This document shows positions 6,946-13,632 of a stretch of 13,632 nt of DNA, piece by piece. Made by a program: the position numbers and the translations under genes. Each line of letters opens with the position of its first letter. Positions within the stretch are counted from its first letter, which is position 1. The stretch spans positions 1-13,632 of the forward strand of contig JBGTBD010000020.1 of NCBI GenBank assembly GCA_041749475.1, written 5' to 3'. The DNA comes from JBGTBD01 sp041749475. Lineage in GTDB: Bacteria; Pseudomonadota; Alphaproteobacteria; Rickettsiales; UBA998. Below the pieces are notes generated by a model, which saw only the letters and a program-made list of their open reading frames with translations, was not told the DNA's origin and did no database searches.

Positions 6946-9259
6946 CTACCAGCGAGTCAGACCCTGCGCCACCGAGCAGGGAATCATCCCCCGCCAGCCC
7001 GTAAAGTGTGTCGTTGCCACCTGCACCATCCAGCGTATCATTACTGCTTTCACCCGTAAGCGTATCGGCTTGTGCGCCACCGACGAGGCTGACGCCTGTG
7101 CTGGCTAACGAAAACCCGAAGGATTCTGTAGAGGTCACGCCTTCGAGCGTTACGCTGTCTTCGGTATCTTCACCCTTTGTGATGATGAACTTGCTGGCTT
7201 GCTTACGTATTGTGAAGTTTTCTTCATTCACTGACAGGTTCCAATCATCCGTCGCAGCGGAATACTCCGCAACTCCAGAAAGAGTGATGCCATCCATCAC
7301 GATAGCATCCGTAGCTGTACCTGTGGCTGTCGATACGTTGATAGTATCTGCCGCATGGCCTTGGTAGAATACATACGTATTGCCGCGTGTTTCCGCGTTT
7401 ACGAGGTCATTGCCGAAGCCTGTGTCAATTGTCGCGGCTGATCCCTTCAGGCCCATCACATCATTACCGGACTTCATCTGGTAGAGATTGCCTAGTATAC
7501 CCGTACCCGTATCGAACGCATCATCCTCTTCGGTCAGGCCGACCAGACCACCGAAGTTCTCAATGCCCCGCGCAAGAAAATCAATGCCCGTCGCATCGCC
7601 GGAGAAGAAGGCCGAATCATATCCTGCACCTCCGGTGAAATACCCCAGCGTGATGTCGTCTTGGTCAAGCACCAGAATATCATTGCCACCACTGCCGCTC
7701 AAAGTATCAGCACCGCCGCCTCCATCCAGAAAATCGTCGCCCTGTCCACTGTTTACATAATCCCCATCATCGCCAAGAGAGATGAACTGATTACGCCAAC
7801 CAAACACATTTACGGATTGTATGCCGCTACCTCCATTAATCGTGCCACTGCCGTACACGACGATGGAAGCCTCACCTCCGACGGAAATCTTATGATTTGG
7901 CGCATAGGAAATAACCCCGTTAAACCCACTGCCCCCATTAAATGTAAACGGCTTCCCATCCGCTGAATATGAATTGACGGAGTTATTGCCATTGCCAACA
8001 CTCACATTCACGGCTGCGCCAGTAAAGTAATTGTTACCGCCACCTGCGGTGATGTTGTAGGCCACATTACTATTTACTGTGTTATTTCCTCCGCCCAGAT
8101 TGACCGTATAAAATTCCCCCGTCTGAATGAGTATATTGTTATTGCCGGAACCCGCGCTAATTGTATTAGAATCGCTTGTACTGCCCGGAAAGCCGTAAGG
8201 ATTAGCAATACTGAGTGAATTGTTTCCATCCCCCAGATTAATCGTGAGGCCACCTGCAAAGGGGGTCTCTACATAGTCATCCCCGTCGCCAGCATTCACA
8301 ACTGCATTTATTGCACCGATTCGGATAGTGTCATTACCTGAACCACCAAATGCTGACGCACCTGCAATAGAACTAAGATTAATGGTGTCACTTCCGCTCC
8401 CACCTAATGCGTAATACGCATTTGTGATGTAATCCATGCCAGAGCCGCCAATGATATAATTCTGCCCCTCGCCACCATCCAGAAAATCGTTTCCGCCACC
8501 GCCAACCAAAACATCATTGAGGGATAATCCCCTTAGTGAATCATCACCGCCTGTACCCGTGAGAACATCAGCACTAGGAATTCCATCATCGGAAAAGTCT
8601 TCTAAAGTGTCGTAGCCATCACCTGATTTGGATTCGCCGGGAGATAGTGGCGGACCATCATCACTTAAATCATCATCCCCCGAATTTCCTATTATCTCAT
8701 CGCTTCCTTCACCTCCAGCTGACGGATTGAATAATATGTCCAAAGGAACCCAATCTTCACCAGTATTTGTGCCCGGATTAGCAAAACCATTATTTTGTTC
8801 GTCAGCTCCCCAGCTTTTGACGTCTTCGATTTGCTCGTCTGAAATAGTTCTTTCACCATTAGTAATGGCACTAAGTTTAGCCTGAAGTGCTCTTAAATTA
8901 GCAATTGCTACAGACCCGCTATTGTGATGATTGGAACCTGTAAAAGGCAGACCGTAATACTCATCATTCTGTTGATTGACATGGTCCTTAACTGCACGGA
9001 GAGCAGCCACTCCCGCATCAATTTCTTCTTTTGTTCCTTCAAACAATATTTTGCTTTCATCTTGTGGATAATTATACCCTTTCCCAGGTTTAAATTCCTC
9101 AGATTTTATATAATATCCGCTAGAAAAGAACGTGGATAAAAACTCTACTGAACTATCTACTCTTTTCCCCTTTGAATTAAAAGGAAAGCCATGAAATTGA
9201 CCTTGGTTGTTTCCGGCCTCATCCTGAATTTCAATGTATAGGTGGCCATAATTACCCAC
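6125..9259 (-). CDS. Giant RTX calcium-binding protein, N-terminal part (frameshifted at about 6171)
   Basis: 1,044 residues are read before the frame is lost. Residues 1-190 form a non-repeat domain with G-H-L-Y-I-E-I at the start and NHHNSGSVAIANL near 110-122, a pattern reminiscent of permuted papain-like (NlpC/P60-type) folds, but this is weak. An acidic Ser/Pro linker follows, then beta-roll repeats with GGxGNDxI, a section where the aspartates become asparagines (GxGNNxUxU, about 330-470), more canonical GGxGxDxL repeats, a non-repeat segment around 640-720, and from about 760 the 114-residue super-repeats. It is a predicted secreted surface or extracellular protein exported by type I secretion, but no exporter genes are in view. 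The start is a GTG at 9259 with no clear Shine-Dalgarno, and a TAA lies in frame 12 bases upstream, so the 5' end may be rearranged. The last residues (from T-T-M-T-N) are out of frame. Confidence 0.8.
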   Translation of the reverse strand: MGNYGHLYIEIQDEAGNNQGQFHGFPFNSKGKRVDSSVEFLSTFFSSGYYIKSEEFKPGKGYNYPQDESKILFEGTKEEIDAGVAALRAVKDHVNQQNDEYYGLPFTGSNHHNSGSVAIANLRALQAKLSAITNGERTISDEQIEDVKSWGADEQNNGFANPGTNTGEDWVPLDILFNPSAGGEGSDEIIGNSGDDDLSDDGPPLSPGESKSGDGYDTLEDFSDDGIPSADVLTGTGGDDSLRGLSLNDVLVGGGGNDFLDGGEGQNYIIGGSGMDYITNAYYALGGSGSDTINLSSIAGASAFGGSGNDTIRIGAINAVVNAGDGDDYVETPFAGGLTINLGDGNNSLSIANPYGFPGSTSDSNTISAGSGNNNILIQTGEFYTVNLGGGNNTVNSNVAYNITAGGGNNYFTGAAVNVSVGNGNNSVNSYSADGKPFTFNGGSGFNGVISYAPNHKISVGGEASIVVYGSGTINGGSGIQSVNVFGWRNQFISLGDDGDYVNSGQGDDFLDGGGGADTLSGSGGNDILVLDQDDITLGYFTGGAGYDSAFFSGDATGIDFLARGIENFGGLVGLTEEDDAFDTGTGILGNLYQMKSGNDVMGLKGSAATIDTGFGNDLVNAETRGNTYVFYQGHAADTINVSTATGTATDAIVMDGITLSGVAEYSAATDDWNLSVNEENFTIRKQASKFIITKGEDTEDSVTLEGVTSTESFGFSLASTGVSLVGGAQADTLTGESSNDTLDGAGGNDTLYGLAGDDSLLGGAGSDSLVGDTGNDTLVGGDSSSSDGLDTLLGGDGNDSLSGGYNHDSLYGDNGDDTLDGGLNNDLLNGGDGNDLLLGGNDNDTLIGGTGVDTFDGGRGNDVIAIESDDYRYVVGGGGSDSIIGSSLDDTLIGGDSSSSDGLDTLRGGGNDSLAGGYNHDSLYGDGGNDTLDGGLNNDLLDGGDGDDLLLGGNDTLIGGAGVDTFDGGLGNDVIAIESDDYRVVQGGGGSDSITGSALDDTLIGGDSSSADGLDTLRGGLGNDSLAGATTMTNSSVMKVMIR

Positions 9260-9388
9260 ATTGGAATGAGGTTATGGAGCAGGCCATGAGCTTCTATACT
9301 ACCGTGCCGCTGAAAGAATGAGAACGCAAGGGCTGGTTACTGGTAACATCATGCTATGGGTAGAAACCAGCCGCTTCGCCGGGCCTCC
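9260..9388. other. Gap between RTX start and integrase remnant
   Basis: No gene is supported here. On the minus strand TTCTCA and TAGTAT stand 17 bases apart upstream of the RTX GTG, a poor promoter match. GTTAC-TG-GTAAC (9336-9347) is a small inverted repeat. The place where the integrase catalytic domain should be is within this short stretch, so it probably contains the deletion junction. Confidence 0.4.
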
Positions 9389-10319
9389 CTATACGCCTTC
9401 CGTAGTCGTAGACCTTTCCCACCAGACATCATCTAAGCCACCCTTACCGCGACCCGCTAGATGTTCCGTAATGGATACCGATACCGCAAAGGGGGTGTTA
9501 TCGTCCCTAGTAATTTCCTGTATGCGCGTCTGTTTGCCTAAAACCTCTGTTAGAAAATGGAATTTCTCCTTATAGGCTCTTAGTGAGTGAATGGTTACCG
9601 CTTCGCGTTTCGGGTCGGCCAAAAAGCGTTCAATAAGCTGTTCAAGGGTTAGCCCTACATTGCGTACCACGTCACTTTCGATATGTTTGGCAGCTTTGTC
9701 GAAAAAATGCATTGAAGCTTTTATCAGCTCGTTCCTTATCCACGATACGGGCCTTGGCACGGTCTGCACTCTCCAGCATGGCTTCCTGCACTAGGTTAAG
9801 GAAATGAGAGAATTGTGTACTTGTTTTATTGAACCGTACTTTGGCTTCGTTCAGTATTCGGTTAGCAATCTGTAATGCCGCATTGAATCTTTCATTGGTT
9901 GGTTTGTACCAGAATATGACTTCGTCAATGAGCGTTTCTTCTATCTCTTTCTGCCCATCGGGGGGTAAGCCAGAGTAGTGAAGCTGTGCCACTTCCTCCT
10001 TCGCTGCTTGGTCTTTTTTCGCAAACCAAACGAGAACCATTCGCTCAATCTCAAACGTGTCGAAATCCTCCAGTTTGATGAACACTTCGGGAGACTCATT
10101 ATTGATTTTGGCCATTGCTCTGGCCCGCTCAATTTCCTGGTCAGCTTTCAAGGCCTCTATATTGGCTAAGGTGCAAGCTTTTTTGTAATCGGACGTACTA
10201 AGGGATTTTTTGATTTCTCGCTTACCAAGGTAGGAAGCAACATCATCGGGAAGGCGTTTCCTAAAATAATAGGTACCGTTTCGCTTCACCACAAAGGTCT
10301 GTTTAGGCACTTTTTCCAT
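9389..10319 (-). pseudogene. Tyrosine-type site-specific integrase, frameshifted and lacking its catalytic domain
   Basis: Reading from 10319, the start VVKRNGTYYFRKRLPDDVASYLGKR is the N-terminal domain (DUF6538-like) found in many proteobacterial phage and island integrases. A helical region follows. The frame then shifts within a run of six A (9702-9707, plus strand): removing one base joins FNAF to FDKAAKHIESDVVRNVGLTLEQLIERFLADPKR and the core-binding (SAM-like) domain up to QEITRDD. After that, homology stops and the frame ends at 9389. The whole catalytic domain (R...H-x-x-R...Y, about 170 residues) is missing, with only 129 bases left before the RTX gene. Intact relatives are about 400-500 residues. 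The gene lies next to tRNA-Tyr and points away from it, as the element's own integrase should. It cannot catalyse recombination as it stands. Confidence 0.85.
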
Positions 10320-10325
10320 ACTCCA

Positions 10326-10347
10326 TGTGTACCAGACTTGTGTACCA
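10326..10347. repeat. Paired TGTGTACCA motifs upstream of the integrase
   Basis: TGTGTACCA occurs at 10326-10334 and again at 10339-10347, 13 bases apart, just upstream of the integrase start and 60-80 bases from the att repeat. Position and spacing resemble arm-type binding sites of a tyrosine integrase; an operator is also possible. Confidence 0.4.
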
Positions 10348-10408
10348 AGAGCAAAAATTAACGCTTCTACGTCAAAGGCTTAATTATATAACAACAGCTT
10401 AAAGAGAG

Positions 10409-10426
10409 ATGGTGGAGGGGGTTGGA
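10409..10426. repeat. tRNA-proximal attachment site (18-bp direct repeat, copy 2)
   Basis: Identical to 4248-4265. It covers the encoded CCA, discriminator base, 3' acceptor strand and first T-stem bases of tRNA-Tyr, so the tRNA gene stays complete after integration. Confidence 0.85.
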
Positions 10427-10495
10427 TTTGAACCAACGTAGGGCGAACCCGACAGATTTACAGTCTGTTGCCATTGACCGCTCGGCCACCCCTCC
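10410..10495 (-). tRNA. tRNA-Tyr, anticodon GUA
   Basis: The minus strand folds into a class II tRNA. Acceptor GGAGGGG pairs with CCCCTCC. The D arm is GCC...GGC, and the anticodon stem ACAGA/TCTGT encloses CTGTAAA (anticodon GTA). The long variable arm is GGG-TTCG-CCC, the T arm is GTTGG-TTCAAAT-CCAAC, the discriminator is A and CCA is encoded. Length is 86 bases including CCA. The gene diverges from rlmB and serves as the integration site of the element on its 3' side. Confidence 0.96.
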
Positions 10496-10547
10496 ATCCG
10501 GGTGCGGCACCGGGAAACCCCATTAACAGTGCCGCGAGCAGGCCTGA

Positions 10548-10576
10548 GAGCTAACCGATGCCCCCGGAACTGTCAA
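10548..10576 (-). promoter_or_regulatory. Candidate promoter of tRNA-Tyr
   Basis: On the minus strand a perfect TTGACA (10571-10576) stands 17 bases before TAGCTC (10548-10553), about 53 bases upstream of the tRNA 5' end. The -35 is strong and the -10 weak. Confidence 0.45.
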
Positions 10577-10624
10577 TAAAAAAGGATTTTTGGCACTATT
10601 CGTGAGGGAAAGGCCAATCCGTGC

Positions 10625-10654
10625 TTGTGTCAGGGGATCGGTGTTTCCTATAGT
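10625..10654 (+). promoter_or_regulatory. Candidate promoter of rlmB
   Basis: TTGTGT (10625-10630) and TATAGT (10649-10654) with an 18-base spacer lie 25 bases before the GTG start. The leader would be very short but includes AAGGAG. Confidence 0.45.
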
Positions 10655-10678
10655 GCCCGGAACCAAGGAGTATCCCCA

Positions 10679-11401
10679 GTGAAACATTCCGCCTCTTCCG
10701 CCAAACCTTATTGGATCTACGGCGTCCACGCCACCGTTGCCGCGCTGAATAACCCCGAGCGCGTCTGCAAACGGGTGGTGATGACCCAGAACGCGATGGA
10801 AGAGCATGGCGCACCCCCCGCGCCGCTGAAAGCGGAGATCATGGCCCATAAAGATATCGAACAGCTAGTGGGCCGCGACGCCGTCCATCAAGGCGTCGCC
10901 ATACTGGTCGAGCCACTGGAAGGCCTCGCGCTGGATGAAATCTTGGAGACCGAAAAACCCATCCTCCTGCTCGATCAGGTGACCGACCCGCACAATGTCG
11001 GCGCCATCCTGCGCTCGGCTGCCGCGTTCGACGTCGCCGCCGTCGTCTGCCCCAAGGACAGCTCCGCCACTGAAGGCGGCGTCATGGCCAAAGCTGCGTG
11101 CGGTGCGCTAGATATGGTTCCCTTTATCCACGTAACAAACCTCTCCCGCGCCATCGAGGAAATACAGAAAGCGGGATACTGGGTCGCCGGACTGGATGGT
11201 AGCGCAGATAAAAACATCCGCGATGCCAAACTGGGAAAACGCACCGCCCTCGTCCTCGGCGCCGAAGGCAAAGGCCTCCGCCGACTGACGGCAGAGAATT
11301 GCGACCTGCTGGTGAAACTCCCGATGCATGAACGCATGGAATCGCTGAACGTCTCAAACGCGGCGGCGATTGCGCTCTATGAATTATTCCTGATTAGCTA
11401 A
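10679..11401 (+). CDS. rlmB: 23S rRNA (guanosine-2'-O-)-methyltransferase, TrmH/SpoU family (RlmB)
   Basis: RlmB uses S-adenosylmethionine to 2'-O-methylate G2251 of 23S rRNA in the peptidyl-transferase P loop. The 240-residue product has the RlmB layout. The N-terminal rRNA-binding domain begins WIYGVHATVAAL (12-23). The SPOUT knot carries motif 1 DPHNVGAILRSA (N106, R112), motif 2 LGAEGKGLR (193-201) and motif 3 LPMHERMESLNVSNAAAI (214-231). The start was set at GTG 10679 because AAGGAG lies 8 bases upstream; a longer frame begins at a TTG that falls inside the candidate promoter. It is divergent from tRNA-Tyr and convergent with the sugar-nucleotide dehydrogenase, overlapping it by 8 bases. 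A tRNA methyltransferase (TrmH) is less likely given the N-terminal domain. Confidence 0.9.
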   Translation: MKHSASSAKPYWIYGVHATVAALNNPERVCKRVVMTQNAMEEHGAPPAPLKAEIMAHKDIEQLVGRDAVHQGVAILVEPLEGLALDEILETEKPILLLDQVTDPHNVGAILRSAAAFDVAAVVCPKDSSATEGGVMAKAACGALDMVPFIHVTNLSRAIEEIQKAGYWVAGLDGSADKNIRDAKLGKRTALVLGAEGKGLRRLTAENCDLLVKLPMHERMESLNVSNAAAIALYELFLIS

Positions 11402-12683
11402 CCGCTTTCATCCGCGCATCATGCGCATCGGCAACCACTAGCGTGGTGAGATTTACGCATGGCTTTTCCGAACTTAATTGCGCATAGAGCGGGATGTTAT
11501 GCAGTTGGGCGAGTACATCCGCTTGCGCCGTCGCCTCTTCCACTGTAGCGAGCGTGAGCTTCTCTTCCGTGCGGGGAAGAGCGAGTTTCTCACCCACTTG
11601 CAGATGCGGATCATGGCCTATGACCTTCACGCCCTTGGCCAATAATTTCGATGCCACCATCAAGGCGGGGCTTTCGCGCAGATCGTCTACATGTTCTTTA
11701 AATGCACATCCGAGGATGGCCACCGTCTTCGGGTTATGGGCCATGATGCGCGCAACGCCTTGGTCGATGTGTTCTTCGTTGCTGGGCAGTATACCGGCGA
11801 TCAGCGGCATGCTGACACCGCTCTTCTTCGCCAGTGCGAGGATACCGCGTGTATCCTTCGGCAGACACGAGCCACCGAATGCGAAACCGGGGCGGAGATA
11901 GTAGGGAGAAATATTCAATTGGTCATCGCTGAGGAAGATATGCGTCGTCTCCTCCGGGTTGCCGCCGAAGCCTTGGCATAGGCGACCAATCTCATTGGCG
12001 AACGTCACCTTGAGTGCGTGCCACGTATTATCGACATATTTCGCGAACTCGGCTGACTCGACGGATACTTTCACACGCTTGCCCGAGACATCCTTATAAA
12101 GACGCTCGATGGCATCCGCCGTCGCAGGCGTATCCGCGCCGATGACGACGCGGCCCGTATGGAAGAAATCTTTGATCGCACGGCCTTCACGCAGGAACTC
12201 AGGGTTGGAGCCGATGAAGAATTCTTCGCCCGCTGCTTTACCTGAATGCTCGGCGATGAGTGTGGCGATACGCGTCCGCATCGTCCCCGGCGGTACGGTT
12301 GAGCGCACAACGATAATGGGTTGGTGCGAAACATCCTTGATGGATTCACCGATAGTTTTTGCCACGGCATCAAGTTGCGACAAATCGGGAATACCCGTCT
12401 CTTCCGGCGTCGGCGTACCGACCGCGATCATGATAATCTGCGACGCGGCGATGGCGTCTTTTGCATCCGCAGTAACACGGAACGTCTTCATCGCGATGGT
12501 CTCTTTCACCAACTCATCGACCCCCGGCTCCGCGAACGGTGCGCGGCCTTCCGTGAAAATGCGCACCCGTTCCGGGTTCACATCGACACCAATGACCTGG
12601 AATCCTTGCTTGGCGAAGCATAAACCGGAAACAGTGCCCACCGGGCCCATTCCCAACATACAGACATCGTATTTCACGCTCAT
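11394..12683 (-). CDS. algD: GDP-mannose 6-dehydrogenase (AlgD-type UDP-glucose/GDP-mannose dehydrogenase family)
   Basis: It would oxidise GDP-mannose to GDP-mannuronate with two NAD+, the committed step of alginate synthesis, in the cytoplasm. The 429-residue protein shows the dinucleotide motif GMGPVG (11-16), VGTPTP (88-93), STVPPGT (128-134), NPEFLREG (160-167), the central WHALKVTFANEIG (221-233, with K225 and N230) and the catalytic cysteine in FGGSCLPKD (C273). The pair 'WHAxKVTFANEIG' and 'YYLRPGFAFGGSCLPKD' is AlgD-like rather than Ugd-like. The ATG at 12683 has AAGGGA just upstream; a longer frame to 12716 lacks support. The gene sits 99 bases downstream of an Alg8-type synthase on the same strand, which supports GDP-mannose as substrate. 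UDP-glucose or another hexose nucleotide remains possible. Confidence 0.82.
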   Translation of the reverse strand: MSVKYDVCMLGMGPVGTVSGLCFAKQGFQVIGVDVNPERVRIFTEGRAPFAEPGVDELVKETIAMKTFRVTADAKDAIAASQIIMIAVGTPTPEETGIPDLSQLDAVAKTIGESIKDVSHQPIIVVRSTVPPGTMRTRIATLIAEHSGKAAGEEFFIGSNPEFLREGRAIKDFFHTGRVVIGADTPATADAIERLYKDVSGKRVKVSVESAEFAKYVDNTWHALKVTFANEIGRLCQGFGGNPEETTHIFLSDDQLNISPYYLRPGFAFGGSCLPKDTRGILALAKKSGVSMPLIAGILPSNEEHIDQGVARIMAHNPKTVAILGCAFKEHVDDLRESPALMVASKLLAKGVKVIGHDPHLQVGEKLALPRTEEKLTLATVEEATAQADVLAQLHNIPLYAQLSSEKPCVNLTTLVVADAHDARMKAVS

Positions 12684-12757
12684 GATAGTCCCTTTTATCA
12701 TTCTTCCGCCGTGCATAGACCAATAAGGAACCGCGTGACAAGAAAAAATCGTTATGA

Positions 12758-12763
12758 ATTATA
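12758..12763 (-). promoter_or_regulatory. TATAAT hexamer upstream of algD
   Basis: A perfect TATAAT lies in the 99-base gap between the synthase and dehydrogenase genes, 75 bases before the algD start. No convincing -35 is seen at 16-18 bases, so an internal promoter is only a possibility. Confidence 0.25.
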
Positions 12764-12782
12764 CAGCCTAAGATAGTGCGCC

Positions 12783-13632
12783 TCAGGCGAACCGCATTCC
12801 GCTGATCCAGCAGACCAATACCACCATCAGGCATAAATAGAATATGGTGAGATAGCGCGCCATCCATAATCGGAAGGGATAGGCGGCCAAGGGCCTCACT
12901 TTCAGTACCCCATGCCGGTTCGCCCAAGCTTGCTGTGGCAGGCGAAACAGCATGTATATCTTTACGAAAGACGTTGCCACCTGATTAAAATAAAGCAAAA
13001 CCGGGAACGCGATATGGAATGTTCCTCCGAAACTGCATAGCGCGATGCTGACGATGGCCCGCGTACACAGCACCCACGCGAAGAACGCCCACAGGAACCC
13101 GCTATATTCACTGATGCTGAGCAACACCGCCATCGTGATGCCCGAAGGCACGGTCCATATCGCCAACCGCTGATCCACCAGACACCACCATATATAAAGC
13201 GGCATCGCGCGCGGCCCCAGATCCAGCGCCCGCATCCCGATACGCAGCATGTTGCCCGACCAGCGCAGCATGTTATCCTGCACCCGCCGCCACGGATCAC
13301 CGTCGATACGCTCCAGCGTCAGCACCATCGCATCGGGGATATAGAGCATCTTCCCGCCTTGCTTCAGCAGGCAATACCATGTGCTTTTATCGTCCCCCGA
13401 AAGGAAGCGGAACCGCCCCCATAGCCAGTGATTCAAATAATCCTCTTCCACCGTCTCGATAAAATCATTGCGCAGTACGGCACTGGCGCGAAACGCCGAG
13501 AACCGACCCGTCAGCGTGATGACGCGGTGCGACAGCGAATGTGACTGCATCCATAACCGCCGCTGCGCAAACCGCAGATTGTACCATTCCCGCACCCACA
13601 ATGGCCCATCGACGTATGGTTCCTCATTGGTC
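12783..13632 (-). CDS. alg8: Alg8-type mannuronan synthase, family 2 glycosyltransferase (5' end beyond window)
   Basis: The 282 visible residues align by eye with the C-terminal two thirds of Pseudomonas Alg8, the inner-membrane polymerase that builds polymannuronate from GDP-mannuronate. Seen in order: EWYNLRFAQRR, LSHRVITLTGRFSAFRA, HWLWGRFRFLSGDDKSTWY with the conserved GDD, and Q-D-N-M-L-R-W, which fits the QxxxRW motif of processive beta-glycosyltransferases. Several hydrophobic helices follow, including the stretch around WTVPSGITMAVLL, GFLWAFFAWVL and a last helix YLTIFYLCLMVVLVCWI. The frame is open to position 13632, so the N-terminal helices and UDP/GDP-binding aspartates lie outside. 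The TTG at 13601 is not the start. It is followed by algD, so the pair forms precursor supply and polymerisation. Another beta-mannan or hyaluronan-like polymer is the alternative. Confidence 0.85.
   Translation of the reverse strand, partial: TNEEPYVDGPLWVREWYNLRFAQRRLWMQSHSLSHRVITLTGRFSAFRASAVLRNDFIETVEEDYLNHWLWGRFRFLSGDDKSTWYCLLKQGGKMLYIPDAMVLTLERIDGDPWRRVQDNMLRWSGNMLRIGMRALDLGPRAMPLYIWWCLVDQRLAIWTVPSGITMAVLLSISEYSGFLWAFFAWVLCTRAIVSIALCSFGGTFHIAFPVLLYFNQVATSFVKIYMLFRLPQQAWANRHGVLKVRPLAAYPFRLWMARYLTIFYLCLMVVLVCWISGMRFA

Larger units (their letters stand above)
4248..10426. mobile_element. Integrative element (genomic island) in tRNA-Tyr, decayed
   Basis: A perfect 18-base copy of the tRNA-Tyr 3' end (CCA, acceptor strand and first T-arm bases) occurs at 4248-4265, 6,161 bases from the genuine one at 10409-10426. 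Between them lie a serine recombinase fragment, an RTX gene and, next to the tRNA and pointing away from it, a tyrosine integrase remnant. That is the standard architecture of tRNA-integrated islands. The integrase and RTX 5' part are visibly AT-richer than the flanking chromosomal genes. Both recombinases are incomplete, so the element probably cannot excise unaided. Confidence 0.85.

Noticed and set aside
4734..9259. Regular spaced repeats as a CRISPR array or satellite DNA
   Set aside because: The periodicity is codon-based and encodes glycine/aspartate nonapeptides in one frame; there are no unique spacers.
9270..9321. Plus-strand reading W-N-E-V-M-E-Q-A-M-S-F-Y-T-T-V-P-L-K-E ending in TGA, looking like the tail of a gene
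   Set aside because: Its upstream part is antisense to the RTX start, the open stretch is short, and I recognise no family.
9318..9575. Plus-strand open frame of 85 codons
   Set aside because: It is antisense to the integrase remnant, has proline- and serine-rich shadow composition and no Shine-Dalgarno.
10500..10515. GGTGC-G-GCACC palindrome between tRNA-Tyr and rlmB as a hairpin
   Set aside because: The one-base loop cannot form a stable hairpin and no function is suggested by its position.

Overview
The window looks like chromosomal DNA of an alphaproteobacterium. The evidence is a Zur-type Fur regulator with GTTATA-N-TATAAC palindromes, a LON-domain protein read at the left edge, a class II tRNA-Tyr next to an rlmB-type rRNA methyltransferase gene, and GC-rich core genes. 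Genus cannot be fixed from sequence alone.

Layout. (1) 1-120, minus: start of a LON substrate-binding-domain protein, cut by the window edge. (2) 235-4206: a divergent zinc-stress locus. A histidine-rich predicted membrane protein (minus, 235-1353) faces a tightly overlapped plus-strand operon: zur, an ABC ATPase, an FtsX/MacB-type permease and a DUF3299-like secreted protein. Two near-identical Zur palindromes sit in the shared promoter region, one in front of each transcription unit. (3) 4248-10426: a 6.2-kb integrative element inserted in the 3' end of tRNA-Tyr. It is bounded by perfect 18-bp direct repeats of the tRNA 3' end. It holds a 5'-truncated serine recombinase, a giant RTX (calcium-binding beta-roll) protein gene with about 5.5 copies of an exact 342-bp super-repeat and one 1-base frameshift, and a tyrosine integrase that is frameshifted and lacks its catalytic domain. 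The element therefore looks stranded. (4) 10410-10495, minus: tRNA-Tyr(GUA). 10679-11401, plus: rlmB. (5) 11394-13632, minus: a GDP-mannose 6-dehydrogenase (AlgD-type) downstream of the C-terminal part of an Alg8-type polymannuronate synthase, cut by the right edge.

How the genes fit together. In zinc shortage Zur should release both divergent units, exposing a MacB-class ABC system with a periplasmic DUF3299 protein and a 24-histidine metal-binding membrane protein; this is a candidate non-ZnuABC zinc acquisition module. The island adds a predicted type I-secreted surface protein but no secretion apparatus of its own in view. At the right end AlgD would supply GDP-mannuronate to Alg8 for an alginate-like polymer. 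Before the island arrived, the DUF3299 gene and tRNA-Tyr would have been convergent neighbours about 42 bp apart.
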